From Oscillatoria sp. FACHB-1406 (GTDB taxonomy: Bacteria; Cyanobacteriota; Cyanobacteriia; Cyanobacteriales; Spirulinaceae), in contig NZ_JACJSM010000019.1 of the NCBI RefSeq assembly GCF_014698145.1, positions 43,999-107,998 of the forward strand: 64,000 nucleotides of DNA. Direction: 5' to 3'. The stretch's first letter is position 1; the number at the start of each line of letters is the position of its first letter. The notes under the pieces were generated by a model. That model did no database searches. It was not told where the DNA came from and worked only from the letters and a program-made list of their open reading frames with translations. Below, piece after piece: positions 51,067 to 60,287 of this stretch. Made by a program: the position numbers and the translations under genes.

Positions 51067-51625
51067 TCTCGCTTCCTTTTCAATCTATAAAGGTTACTAA
51101 ATATATCGTAATTGATTCTGCATCTTGTCCGAAGTTACGCGATCGAGAATCGCGAGCAATCTTTTTGCAATCTTTTGAGGAAAAGGACGGACGGCAAAAA
51201 TCACTCCATAGTGCATCTAAATCAACAAGTTCTACGATGCCGGATGAAAAAAAATCGGAATAAAATGAGAAGTTAATACGCTTTAATTTTTACTCCTAAT
51301 GCCTCCCGGGTAGCATTAAAAATTGCATTTAAATTTTCTATTTCAGGGTTTCAGTCCGTAGATAGCAGAGCAACCAAACTAATAGGGTTCTGAGAGGTTT
51401 TAGCCGCTAAATTTTCCAGCCCGATAGGAGCAATGATGAAGTCTCTGTAGAGCTCACCCCCGAAGGAATCCACGAAGCGGATCGCGAACCGCATCTTTTC
51501 GCGAAAGCTGTAATTCCGAGCTTTCATAAATACGGACTATTTAGAAAGAAAGAGTGCGAATCTTTCGATTTAGTCTAAACTTCAGTATACCGAGGTTTTA
51601 AATGACTCAATTGTGAGGAAAGATA
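51067..51625. other. 559-nt spacer with an interrupted 84-codon frame
   Basis: On the minus strand an ATG at 51527 opens MKARNYSFREKMRFAIRFVD and continues to a TGA at 51351-51353 (58 residues), then continues past that stop for 25 more codons to TAA at 51273-51275 (NPEIENLNAIFNATREALGV). This could be a decayed gene or chance. Its N-terminal part overlaps the palindromic sequence CCCGAAGGAATCC-x-GCGGATCGCG (51458-51486), related to the insertion in chlD copy C. No other feature is seen. Confidence 0.35.
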
Positions 51626-52357
51626 ATGAGCGACGGAGCAAACTCTAACCAATCCGATCCTTTTGCAGCAGCAGCAGAAGCGTTAGATCGCGCGGTGCAG
51701 GTGGCGAAGGGAGTGGGAAATTTAGCGGGCGGCGCGATCGATTCTGCTTCCGGGGCGGCGCAACAATTGCTCGAACAAACAACGCAATCGGTAGGCAATA
51801 CGCTAGAAGGTGCTGCTAATAATCCCGCTGTCAAGTTTACGACTGATAAATTGGGGGCGAAGTGGCTGAAGGCGCTACTCGGCGGAGTCGAACTCGATAA
51901 GGTGCAGGTTAAAGTTAAGCAGTTTCAAGAGAAATACCCAACCGAAACCCCCAGTCAAATCGCCCATCGCCTGATTGTCGATAAAGCGATGTTTGCAGCG
52001 GGTGTGGGTTTTGCGACGAATATAATTCCGCCGATCGCAGCCACCCTATTTGGGATAGAATTAGCCGCTAACACGGTCATGCAAGCCGAAATGGTTTATG
52101 AAATTGCCGCAGCTTACGGTTTAGATTTGAGGGAACCCAAACGGCGAGGCGAGGTAGCAGCAATTTTTGCGCTGGCGTTGGGATCGGATGCTTTTAAGGC
52201 GGGGTTGGGCTTAGTCGAACTAATTCCCGGCGTGGGGGCAGTCGTTGGTGCTTCTAGTAATGCAGTGATGTTTTACGCTTTGGGGTTCGCCGCGAATCGC
52301 TTTTACGAAGCGAGGAGTAAAGCACCAATTCCCACGGTAGAGGGGGAAATTATTTAA
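51626..52357 (+). CDS. EcsC-like or membrane-interacting conserved protein
   Basis: 243 residues. An Ala/Gly/Ser-rich N-terminal half (about 10-75, repeated AGGAID-, GAAQQL- segments) followed by KYPTETPSQIAHRLIVDKAMFAAGVGFATNIIPPIAATLFGIELAA and AAYGLDLREPKRRGEVAAIFAL, then two hydrophobic segments ending in GVGAVVGASSNAVMFYALG. Alternating hydrophobic stretches resemble EcsC-type proteins. GAGGAAA before the ATG supports the start. Function unknown; not a transporter by layout. It ends at a palindromic element (52391-52419). Confidence 0.68.
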   Translation: MSDGANSNQSDPFAAAAEALDRAVQVAKGVGNLAGGAIDSASGAAQQLLEQTTQSVGNTLEGAANNPAVKFTTDKLGAKWLKALLGGVELDKVQVKVKQFQEKYPTETPSQIAHRLIVDKAMFAAGVGFATNIIPPIAATLFGIELAANTVMQAEMVYEIAAAYGLDLREPKRRGEVAAIFALALGSDAFKAGLGLVELIPGVGAVVGASSNAVMFYALGFAANRFYEARSKAPIPTVEGEII

Positions 52358-52390
52358 TAATTTTTCTGAACTGTTTTTCCGAGGCAAAAA

Positions 52391-52419
52391 AGTAGGACGT
52401 TCGAGCGAACGTTCCTACT
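52391..52419. terminator. Palindromic ACGTTC element, copy 2
   Basis: Arms AGTAGGACGTTCG and CGAACGTTCCTACT (one-base bulge) around AG, between the 3' ends of two convergent genes. Close relative of 20699-20726 and 59870-59896. It probably terminates both. Confidence 0.72.
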
Positions 52420-52512
52420 CAATTTCACAAAAAAGAAGAAAAACAAGAGGGGCTGCCAACTTGACTTCCCCGCTCGATTTAAAAAGGTAATAAAAGTTGA
52501 GTTTCGTCTAGA

Positions 52513-52863
52513 TTAATTACCAAAAATATTCTTGTAGCCTTCTTTTACTTTGTCTTCAAAAGAGGTCGCGTTTGCGTCTTCAGGTGAGATCATTTCGTCC
52601 TTACCGGCGGCTCCTTGAACTTCATTCAGTCCTTCTTCGGATTTCTTTTGAACTTCTTTCAAGTCCGGCGGTGCGCTCTTAGCTGTATCTTCCGTTTCAC
52701 CTTGAACGTCTAGTAGTTTGGCTTCACCTTGTTGCGGGGCGCTTGTCGCAGCCGTTGCGGGCAAAACATTAGCGAAGAATAACATCGCACAAGCGAAGGC
52801 GGCTAACAATGCGCGTACTGGGCGAATGTTCAACGATTGAAAGATGTTCTGAATAGCTTTCAT
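52513..52863 (-). CDS. Small exported acidic protein
   Basis: 116 residues with a signal peptide (hydrophobic core ALLAAFACAMLFFANVLPATAATS, cleavage near ATAA). The mature part is acidic and mostly disordered (KSAPPDLKEVQKKSEEGLNEVQGAAGKDEM) and ends EDKVKEGYKNIFGN. It resembles small cyanobacterial low-temperature- or stress-induced lumenal/periplasmic proteins, without a firm family. The ATG at 52863 (MKAIQNIF) is chosen over a TTG four codons earlier. Confidence 0.72.
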   Translation of the reverse strand: MKAIQNIFQSLNIRPVRALLAAFACAMLFFANVLPATAATSAPQQGEAKLLDVQGETEDTAKSAPPDLKEVQKKSEEGLNEVQGAAGKDEMISPEDANATSFEDKVKEGYKNIFGN

Positions 52864-53030
52864 GGTTTTTTCCAAAATCTTGTGTTCTTCTTACATCAAT
52901 ATCAGAAATAAATGTCAACTCAGATCGCCCTTAAGAAAGAAACTTATCAATCGAACTAATTGGATTGAATATTCCTTTAGAGATATTACGAAAAGTTAAT
53001 CTAGAGTCCGACCATTTATTTCGGATAAGT

Positions 53031-54959
53031 TCAATTGTAGCGAACAGTGGCCCCATAAAGATCGAACAGGGAAACATGACGTTCTCGATCTAAAGCTTGG
53101 ATTGTGTTTTCGGCAGCTTGTAACTGTTGGTAGTAAGATTGCATTGCTTCGGCATCTTTGCTGGGGTCGAGTTGCTGCCAGCGTTCGATGCAGTAGCGAC
53201 GGTACTTTTCGTAGGTGACGCGCTCGAGTCCGGCGATCGCGGTACTTACGATTAGCGGTTCGCGGGCGATGTCTTCGCGGGCGGTTTCGTCGAGTTGTAA
53301 CAGGTGCGATACTTTGGCCATTTCTTGAGGATACTGAATGCCGATCGCGTGCAGTTGGGAAAGCAGATCGCGACTGCCTTCCGCTTCCCGCATTTCCAGC
53401 AGTTTGCGCCACAAAAAGCGATAGTGCGGCACGCTGAAGATTAAGTCTTTGTCGTCTAAGGTTTGGGCGATGGTGTCTCGATATTGCGGACAGTGGATAT
53501 AGATGCAAAGCAGTAAGGATTCTGCCCGCTCGAGCAGATCGCGTTCGGCTTTGAGTTGTTGAATGTTGGCGGTGGGAGGTTTCTCTTTGTCGCCTTTTTT
53601 ACGCAGTTTTCGTAAGGCAATGTTTAAATCCTGTTCGTAACGGGCGGTTAAGCGAGAGTCTCCTTGACTTAATATTTCGCCACAACGGTGCAGGTAATGG
53701 GTGCGTCGGGCGTTATCGGGGATTTGTTGCAGGAGTTTTACCATACTCGGAACGATTTTCTCGAAGCGATCGCTTTGAGTTAAGTCTTCCCCGCTGACGA
53801 GTTGGACAATTTGCCAATCGATCCATAAGGGCGCATTCTGGAGTTGTTGGCGATAAATGTCCGGTGCTTCGGGACTCGAGTTGAGGAATTCGTCGGCATC
53901 TTTGCCATCGGGAAGGTTCAACACGCGCAGTTGAATTTGTCCGGAATAAATAAGGGATTCGATTTCCGCGATCGCGCGTTGAGTAGCTTTCATCCCCGCC
54001 GCATCAGCATCAAAGTTAAAAATAACTTGTTTGGAGTCAGTGTAGCGCAATAGTTGTTTGACGCGCTCTTGGTTAAAAGCCGTTCCCAGGGAAGCAACAG
54101 CGTTTTCAATCCCGCAACCATGCAGCGCAATCGCATCGAAATATCCTTCCACGACGATGGCGCTATCCTGTTTCGCGATCGCACCTTTGGCTTTATCGAG
54201 GGCATACAAAATCTTCCCTTTATCGAACAGTTCCGTTTCTGGCGAGTTGAGATATTTCGGCAACTCATCCCCCAGAACGCGACTGCCAAACCCGATAATT
54301 CTCCCTTGTATGTCGCTAATGGGAACCGTCACGCGATCGCGAAAATAATCAATATATCCCTCGCCGTTGGAACGCTTTTTAATCAATCCCGCCTGTTCGA
54401 CAAGCGCCACCGACAAGCGTTTTGTTTCCACTAAATAACGATATAGCGTTTCCCATCCCGCCGGAGCGTACCCCAGCCCAAACTGCTGAATCGTCGCCTC
54501 GCTCAATTGTCGCGTTTCTTTGAGGTAAGTTAGGGCGGTTGCGCCCTGGGGTTGTCGCAGCGCGTGCTGGAAAAAATTAGCCGCGATCGCTAAAATCTCG
54601 TAGAGTTGTTCGCGTAGCGATAACTGTCGCTGTAACTCCTCGTGTTGCTCGCGTTCCACCGTGCGAATCGGGATTTGATAGCGGCGCGCCAAATCCAGCA
54701 GCACGTCAGCGAACGAACTTTTACCAATCTCCATCAAAAAGTTAATCGCATTGCCGCCCGCATTGCAACCGAAACAATAATACACCTGCTTGCTCGGCGT
54801 AACCGAAAAGCTCGGACTTTTCTCTTGATGGAAAGGACACAGCCCGACAAAATCCTTACCGCGCTTCCGCAAAGGGACATACTCTTGCACCACGTCCACA
54901 ATATCGACGCGCTGCTTAATTTCGTCGATGGTATCGGGATGAAGGCGAGGGATATCCAT
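53031..54959 (-). CDS. dnaG: DNA primase DnaG
   Basis: 642 residues. It makes RNA primers for DNA replication. The zinc-binding domain holds CPFHQEKSPSFSV and YYCFGC with the Cys/His ligands. The Toprim catalytic core shows VVEGYFDAIAL (Glu) and FNFDADAAGMKA (Asp-x-Asp). The C-terminal helicase-binding domain (about 420-640) is as in cyanobacteria. The canonical start MDIPRLHPDTIDEIKQRVDI (54959) is preferred; an ATG 11 codons upstream (54992) is the alternative. No rpoD lies next to it. Confidence 0.95.
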   Translation of the reverse strand: MDIPRLHPDTIDEIKQRVDIVDVVQEYVPLRKRGKDFVGLCPFHQEKSPSFSVTPSKQVYYCFGCNAGGNAINFLMEIGKSSFADVLLDLARRYQIPIRTVEREQHEELQRQLSLREQLYEILAIAANFFQHALRQPQGATALTYLKETRQLSEATIQQFGLGYAPAGWETLYRYLVETKRLSVALVEQAGLIKKRSNGEGYIDYFRDRVTVPISDIQGRIIGFGSRVLGDELPKYLNSPETELFDKGKILYALDKAKGAIAKQDSAIVVEGYFDAIALHGCGIENAVASLGTAFNQERVKQLLRYTDSKQVIFNFDADAAGMKATQRAIAEIESLIYSGQIQLRVLNLPDGKDADEFLNSSPEAPDIYRQQLQNAPLWIDWQIVQLVSGEDLTQSDRFEKIVPSMVKLLQQIPDNARRTHYLHRCGEILSQGDSRLTARYEQDLNIALRKLRKKGDKEKPPTANIQQLKAERDLLERAESLLLCIYIHCPQYRDTIAQTLDDKDLIFSVPHYRFLWRKLLEMREAEGSRDLLSQLHAIGIQYPQEMAKVSHLLQLDETAREDIAREPLIVSTAIAGLERVTYEKYRRYCIERWQQLDPSKDAEAMQSYYQQLQAAENTIQALDRERHVSLFDLYGATVRYN

Positions 54960-55258
54960 GAAGCGATCGCAAACAGAAAAAGCTTCTTCCATTGTAAGGA
55001 AATCTGCCCGATCTTCTCAATCCAGGCACGGATACACAATGACAATATTTTGTCAAGTCAATTGCTTGAATTGCTACTCAACACGAGGCTTCCGAGCCAT
55101 CGCTTGCGAGCCGCGCGAGACTTCCTTCAACCTTATAAGTTAAAATACCGCCTAATGCCTTAATCCTAATTCCTGTAGGGGCATAGCCATGCCATGCCTA
55201 CCCTACTCAAGCCTAGCAAAGTTATTAACCCGAACCATCGCGCGATCGCCAAACCCTT
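54960..55258. other. 299-nt spacer with a GTAGGG inverted repeat
   Basis: At 55175-55206 an inverted repeat has outer arms GTAGGG and CCCTAC and inner arms GGCAT and ATGCC, the pattern of a common cyanobacterial palindromic repeat. The rest lies between the divergent dnaG and antiporter genes and probably holds their promoters. No gene seen. Confidence 0.5.
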
Positions 55259-57163
55259 ATGGAAGGCTCCTTTGAACTGACCCTGCAAATCGTCCTCGCC
55301 ACCCTTGCAGGCATCGGCGCGCAAGTCCTCGCCGAACTCCTCAAAGTTCCCAGCATCGTCTTCCTCCTCCTCTTCGGCATCCTCCTCGGTTCCGACGGTC
55401 TCAGCCTCCTCCACCCCCACCAACTCGGAGTCGGCCTCGAAGTTATGGTCGCCCTCGCCGTCGCGATCGTCCTCTTTGAAGGCGGTCTCAACCTCGACTT
55501 ACGCGACCTCGGGCGCGTCTCCGGCAGCCTTCGTAACCTCGTCACCATCGGCCCCACCATCGCCCTCCTCGGCGGCGGGATGGCAGCCCACTGGCTTAGC
55601 GAATTTCCCTGGCCCATCGCCTTCCTTTACGCCTCCCTCGTCGTCGTCACCGGCCCCACCGTCATCAGTCCCCTCCTCAAACAAGTCGAAGTAGACCGGC
55701 AAGTTGCCGCCCTCCTCGAAGGCGAAGGCGTACTCATCGACCCCGTAGGCGCAATCTTAGCCGTCGTCGTCCTCGATACCATCCTTAACAGCGATGCCGT
55801 CCCGCTCGAAATCATCAGCGGTTTAACCCTGCGCCTCGGTCTGGGCGCAGCAATTGGGGCAACCGGCGGCTGGCTGCTCGGATTTCTGCTTAAACGCGCC
55901 AACTTTTTATCCGAAGAACTTAAAAGCCTCGTCGTTCTTGCCGGACTTTGGGGACTCTTCGGTTTAGCGCAAACCATCCGCAGCGAATCCGGACTTATGG
56001 CTACCGTCGTCTCCGGTCTAGTGCTCAACGCCTCCTCCGTCCCCGAAGAACGAATGTTGCGGCGCTTCAAAGGACAACTCACTGTCCTCTGCGTTTCCGT
56101 CCTCTTCGTCCTCCTAGCCGCCGACCTTTCCATCGCCAGTATTATTGCCCTCGGTTGGGGCAGTCTACTCACCGTCGCCTGCTTAATGCTTTTGGTACGT
56201 CCTTTAAGCGTCTTCATCTGTACCTGGAATAGCGGCATGAATTGGCGGCAAAAACTCTTTCTCGCTTGGGTTGGACCTAAAGGTATCGTCTCCGCCTCCG
56301 TCGCCTCGCTATTTGCCATTCTTCTTACCCAAAAAGGGATAAACGGCGGCGAAGCCATTAAAGCCCTCGTCTTCCTGACGATTATGATGACCGTATTCGT
56401 CCAAGGACTTTCCGCGCGTTGGGTCGCTCACTGGCTAAAGATTACCTCTTCTGAAGTTACAGGGGCAGCGATTATCGGCTGTACGCCCCTAGGACGCTTA
56501 ATCGGACGCTTATTCCAAGAAGAAGGCGAATCCGTCGTTATGATCGATACTGATGCAGAAGCCTGTCAAAAGGCAAGAGCGGAAAATCTGCGCGTCGTTC
56601 AAAGTAGCGGGTTAGACCCCAAAGTTTTGGAAGAAGCCGGAATTTACTCAATTGGAACCTTCCTCGCCCTCACCAATAACGCCGAGGTTAACTTAGTCCT
56701 CGCTCAGCGTGCCGTTGAAGAATTCCACCCCCCCCGCGTGCTAGCTATTTTCCCTGAAAACGACCGAGACAGCGCCACCGCGAATAAAACGAATAAAGCT
56801 AAGGTCAATCCGGCTTTCATCGCTCAACTGCCCGTCAAAACTTGGAATGAGTACCTCGGTAACGGACAGTTTAAGCTGGGTCAGACTGCCCTAAAAGAAG
56901 AAGGCTTAGAGCTACAAGCGGCTCATATCAAAGATTTAATCGACTCAGGCGAACTGATACCGCTGCTCGTGCGCCGCAAAAACTCCCTGCAAGTGGTGAA
57001 AGCGGCAGAGGAATGGCAAGCGGGCGATGAAATGATTTATTTGCTCCATGACCCCAGACCGCAACTGTTGAAGCGCTTATCGGGCGAGAGTCAAGCCACT
57101 CGCTTAGCTTTAGAAAAGTTACCTAAAGTTGAGGAAGTGCCGTTGAGCTACATCAAAAGTTAA
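55259..57163 (+). CDS. CPA1-type cation:proton antiporter with TrkA-N domain
   Basis: 634 residues. The first 400 or so are a CPA1 exchanger of about 12 helices with GEGVLIDPVGAILAVVVLDTI carrying the ion-binding aspartate (family ND/DP motif), LFEGGLNLDLRDL and VGPKGIVSASVASLFAILLT. From about residue 405 a TrkA-N Rossmann domain (AAIIGCTPLGRLIGRLFQEEGESVVMIDTDAE, FLALTNNAEVNL) regulates it through nucleotide binding, followed by a TrkA-C-like end. It resembles the Synechocystis NhaS1/NhaS2-type exchangers for Na+ or K+. Its codons are extremely GC-rich at the start. Confidence 0.9.
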   Translation: MEGSFELTLQIVLATLAGIGAQVLAELLKVPSIVFLLLFGILLGSDGLSLLHPHQLGVGLEVMVALAVAIVLFEGGLNLDLRDLGRVSGSLRNLVTIGPTIALLGGGMAAHWLSEFPWPIAFLYASLVVVTGPTVISPLLKQVEVDRQVAALLEGEGVLIDPVGAILAVVVLDTILNSDAVPLEIISGLTLRLGLGAAIGATGGWLLGFLLKRANFLSEELKSLVVLAGLWGLFGLAQTIRSESGLMATVVSGLVLNASSVPEERMLRRFKGQLTVLCVSVLFVLLAADLSIASIIALGWGSLLTVACLMLLVRPLSVFICTWNSGMNWRQKLFLAWVGPKGIVSASVASLFAILLTQKGINGGEAIKALVFLTIMMTVFVQGLSARWVAHWLKITSSEVTGAAIIGCTPLGRLIGRLFQEEGESVVMIDTDAEACQKARAENLRVVQSSGLDPKVLEEAGIYSIGTFLALTNNAEVNLVLAQRAVEEFHPPRVLAIFPENDRDSATANKTNKAKVNPAFIAQLPVKTWNEYLGNGQFKLGQTALKEEGLELQAAHIKDLIDSGELIPLLVRRKNSLQVVKAAEEWQAGDEMIYLLHDPRPQLLKRLSGESQATRLALEKLPKVEEVPLSYIKS

Positions 57164-57619
57164 AAATACTGAAGTCTAATGTATAGAAATTGTAAAGCAA
57201 TACTCGGAAGTGTATTGAAATGATAAAGAAAAACTCGAGTGCTGCTCCTCGTCGCAAGATCGCATTAACCGTGGATTTACGGGTGAAATAAACTTGTTTT
57301 TAGCGGTATAAAAAAGACGGGTGAAATAAAAATTTTTTTTGAACTTTAGGGAACCTAATCAAAACCACAATTGTCTGAGAACAGAAATAAACCAATAGAG
57401 GCGTTTTTTCTGCTCGATAAAAGTTGACTTTGCACGATCTCTACCTTTTTCCTACAAATGATGCCAAATTCATTCCGGAAAAAAATTCTTTTTCCGAACC
57501 CTGGGTACAGAGGCAGAGTTAACTAAAAAAATTCTTCGAGAGAAAAATCAAGTGCCAGCGCTCTGCCTGTAAAGTAAGTAAGATCGACATTTTGTCACTC
57601 GTGAAGGGAGTAACTCATA
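57164..57619. promoter_or_regulatory. Long AT-rich leader of the exported repeat protein
   Basis: 456 nt without a gene. It contains the 14-nt direct repeat ACGGGTGAAATAAA at 57279-57292 and 57317-57330 and long T/A tracts (about 57300-57350 and 57480-57530), then GAAGGGAG before the ATG. This looks like a regulated promoter with a long untranslated leader; the 38-bp spacing of the direct repeat could be two regulator sites. Not tested against any known motif. Confidence 0.45.
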
Positions 57620-59863
57620 ATGATTGCTAAATCTACTCAATCTATTCTCGTTCTTGGTTTAGCCGGAAGCATGGTAGCGGTTCTCGCTCCCTTTGCTAGC
57701 GCTCAAACTGCCAATACGACTTCGACTAGCACTTCAAGCGGTAGCTCGAGTAGCTCAACTCAGGCGACCGGAATTCAAGTCACCAGCGGTCAAGCAACAG
57801 GGACGGCTGCCTTTTTCGTTCCGACGACAGACGCTGCGGGAAATGTACGTCTGTTCGATATCGGCATTCAAACCCTACAAATTCAGACCAACAGAGGTAC
57901 GACAACAACTTCAGTCTTTACCCCCGGTGCAGCAAGTTTCAAGGATGCCAATAATAACGGTAAGCCAGACTCCGGAGATACGGGGGTTTTGCAGGGAACT
58001 CTAGCAGGAACGGCCTTTACTTCCAACGGTCTTCCCATTGTCTTTACCGGACGTGAAACATTGCTCAACTTCACGCTCAACAACTTCAGTTCTCAGGTTA
58101 ATCTCGCAGGTAGCTTGATTTCCCCCAAGACGGTCGGTGCTGCTCCTTTGGTGTTCCTCCCGGCAGTTAATGCAACGCTAGCTTCGGGTTCGAGCTTCCA
58201 AGCGTCGCGTGGCGACCTGCAAGTCGGTAACTTCAAGGCGGGACTCGATAATGGGTTGATTAATTTGCCGCCGACGCTGGCTTTCCGTTCTGGCGACAGT
58301 TCGGTGCCGACGCTGCCCATTTTTGACTTGGGACGGCGCATCAAGTTTAAGTTTGAAGGGGATAATGCTCCGGGCAATCTGACACTCTCTTCTAATGCTC
58401 TGCGTTTTACGGGCGAAGCGAATAAAAAGGTTGAGATTCAAAGTGTCGGCAGCGGTAGCAGCGACCAGAAGTTTGAGTTTAAGTCCGATGTAGGTTATGT
58501 AGATATAGCACTGGGTGGCATCGATCGCCTCAGCGTTCAACAAGGTTCTGGGGCTTCCAGTAGCTCGTTTAAATATAATATTGAGGGAGAAAGCAACGGT
58601 ATCCTTTCGCTCTACAATACCGGTTCTTTAGCATTCAGCGGGACGGCTCGCCGCGATACAAAGTTTAAGTTTGAGAGCAGCAGCTTGAAGGTAGACGGTC
58701 AAAGTTCCGGACCGGTTGATTTCTATGCAACAGCAGGTTTGGGAACTCAAGTTAACCGTGACACGAGTTTCACCAATTTCAATCCGCAATCGACTCAGGG
58801 TTCTGGTAGTTCGAGTAGTTCGGGCGCGTGCGGCGTTTGCAGTTCGAGTTTAGTTCCGGGCAGCACGTTGAATTTGGGCGGCACGGTTATAACAGTTGGT
58901 AACGCTGTTGTTGTGAATTCTTCTTCCCAGCAGCAATCCGGCTCTCAGGGTAGTTTTTCCGGTAGTGGTTCCTTCAGCGGCAGCTTCGGTGGCAGCTTCG
59001 GCAGCAGCGGTGGCGGCAGCGGTAGCGGTGGCAGCAGCGGCGGTTCGAGCGAATCTATCCGCTTCTTAGCTTATGCGGGTTCGGCGAATACGGATTTATT
59101 CGCGCTGTCGGGAAATTCGCGAGTGTCGCGAGTTCAATATCGGATTTTATCTTCTGGCAAGCGCAGCGATCGCGTGCGAGTCGTAAACCGAGGCAATCAA
59201 CGCTACTATGTGGTAAATCGCGGTCGCGGTTTGGCACTGGGTCGCCGCGAGCAGGCTGGTTTCGCTCAGTTAGGCCCGAATTGCCGCATCTTCCCGGGTT
59301 TGGTCGGCTTGCGCCAATTGTCTGAGAATGAATTGGCGGCGGTCAATGCCAATAACACCGAGAGCGAGGACGAGGGTGATGATAACAGCACCTCGAACAA
59401 CACGGGTACGAGCGGTGGTTCCTCAACCGGTGGTACGGGTACGAGTGGTGGTTCTTCAACCGGTGGTACGGGTACGAGTGGTGGTTCTTCAACCGGTGGC
59501 ACGGGTACGAGTGGTGGTTCTTCAACCGGCGGCACTAGCGGTGGTTCCTCGACCGGCGGCACTAGCAGTGGTTCCTCGACCGGCGGCACTAGCAGTGGTT
59601 CCTCGACCGGTGTCAATACAATCGCGCCGACCGCTCCTGAAGGCAGCACCACCCCGACCGCTCCTGAAGGCAGCACCAGCCCAACCAACACTGAGCCTTC
59701 TAGCACGAGCGATACCAACTCATCGAGCAATACCAGTGGCTCGGAGGCGGTTGACGCTAATGCGGCTCCTTCAGATTCCGGAGCGAGTCAGTCAGAAACG
59801 GCTCAAGGGACAACGGAAACGCCCGCAGTAACCTCTGGGTTGACGACAACAAATCCTCAATAG
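57620..59863 (+). CDS. Large Ser/Gly-rich exported protein
   Basis: 747 residues. Signal peptide MIAKSTQSILVLGLAGSMVAVLAPFASAQ. Residues 30-400 are beta-rich with TGTAAFFVPTTDAAGNVRLFDIG, TRGTTTTSVFTPGAASFKDANNNGKPDSGDTG (a dockerin-like Ca2+ loop DANNNGKPDSGDTG), SPKTVGAAPLVFLP and other filament-like repeats. A Ser/Gly-rich segment (about 385-475) holds two cysteine pairs (GACGVC). After a short basic domain (about 480-560) comes a GTSGGSSTG tandem repeat (about 590-660) and an Ala/Pro/Thr tail. No transmembrane anchor. It is likely a cell-surface, sheath or matrix protein. It ends at two hairpins. Confidence 0.78.
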   Translation: MIAKSTQSILVLGLAGSMVAVLAPFASAQTANTTSTSTSSGSSSSSTQATGIQVTSGQATGTAAFFVPTTDAAGNVRLFDIGIQTLQIQTNRGTTTTSVFTPGAASFKDANNNGKPDSGDTGVLQGTLAGTAFTSNGLPIVFTGRETLLNFTLNNFSSQVNLAGSLISPKTVGAAPLVFLPAVNATLASGSSFQASRGDLQVGNFKAGLDNGLINLPPTLAFRSGDSSVPTLPIFDLGRRIKFKFEGDNAPGNLTLSSNALRFTGEANKKVEIQSVGSGSSDQKFEFKSDVGYVDIALGGIDRLSVQQGSGASSSSFKYNIEGESNGILSLYNTGSLAFSGTARRDTKFKFESSSLKVDGQSSGPVDFYATAGLGTQVNRDTSFTNFNPQSTQGSGSSSSSGACGVCSSSLVPGSTLNLGGTVITVGNAVVVNSSSQQQSGSQGSFSGSGSFSGSFGGSFGSSGGGSGSGGSSGGSSESIRFLAYAGSANTDLFALSGNSRVSRVQYRILSSGKRSDRVRVVNRGNQRYYVVNRGRGLALGRREQAGFAQLGPNCRIFPGLVGLRQLSENELAAVNANNTESEDEGDDNSTSNNTGTSGGSSTGGTGTSGGSSTGGTGTSGGSSTGGTGTSGGSSTGGTSGGSSTGGTSSGSSTGGTSSGSSTGVNTIAPTAPEGSTTPTAPEGSTSPTNTEPSSTSDTNSSSNTSGSEAVDANAAPSDSGASQSETAQGTTETPAVTSGLTTTNPQ

Positions 59864-59869
59864 AAAGCG

Positions 59870-59946
59870 GTAGGGACGTTCGTCCAACGTCCCTACTAAC
59901 ACCTGAAAACTTATCGTTCTCTACCCAGTTTTTCTAAAAACTGGGT
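59870..59946. terminator. Two hairpins between convergent genes, palindrome copy 3
   Basis: First, arms GTAGGGACGTT (59870-59880) and AACGTCCCTAC (59886-59896), the third member of the palindrome family. Second, ACCCAGTTTTT/AAAAACTGGGT (59923-59946) with a 2-nt loop, followed by TATTT. Together they should terminate both the exported-protein and ferredoxin transcripts. Confidence 0.8.
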
Positions 59947-59963
59947 TATTTGTATGAAGCGGA

Positions 59964-60287
59964 TTAAGTGGGTTGCCCAAACTGACGTTGGTAAATTTCT
60001 TCTTCTTTACCCGCAACAATCTTGAGGTCAGAGCGTGGGTAGGCAACGCACAATAGCACGTATCCTTCGGCTTGTAGTTCTGGCGATACGCCCATTGCAT
60101 CGCTTTGTTCGACTTTTCCTCCTTCGAGGACTTGGGCGGCGCAAGTTGTACAAACGCCTGCGGTGCAAGAACTCGGTAGTTCTATGCCTTGTTCGAGGGC
60201 AACATCAAGAATTTTGCGGTCTTCTGGAACTTGGAGGGTATGAGTGCTACCTTGATGATTAATTTCAACGGTATAGGTTTTGGACAT
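59964..60287 (-). CDS. Plant-type [2Fe-2S] ferredoxin
   Basis: 107 residues. The cluster ligands are Cys41, Cys46, Cys49 and Cys80 in SSCTAGVCTTCAAQ and VLLCVAYPRSD, the CX4CX2C...C pattern of photosynthetic-type ferredoxins. The C-terminus is about 10 residues longer than PetF1 (KEEEIYQRQFGQPT), as in the alternative cyanobacterial ferredoxins with special partners. Its electron partners cannot be read. Monocistronic, convergent with the exported protein gene. Confidence 0.92.
   Translation of the reverse strand: MSKTYTVEINHQGSTHTLQVPEDRKILDVALEQGIELPSSCTAGVCTTCAAQVLEGGKVEQSDAMGVSPELQAEGYVLLCVAYPRSDLKIVAGKEEEIYQRQFGQPT

Noticed and set aside
51351..51353. Read-through of the in-frame TGA as selenocysteine
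   Set aside because: No SECIS-like hairpin follows and cyanobacteria of this type are not known to use selenocysteine; a decayed or chance frame is simpler.
55627..56358. A 243-codon minus-strand frame
   Set aside because: Shadow of the GC-rich antiporter gene; Arg/Ser/Pro-rich and without any family.
59266..59730. A 154-codon Pro/Val/Leu-rich minus-strand frame
   Set aside because: Shadow of the GTSGGSSTG-repeat part of the exported protein; PVEEPPLVP-type repeats come from the same DNA.
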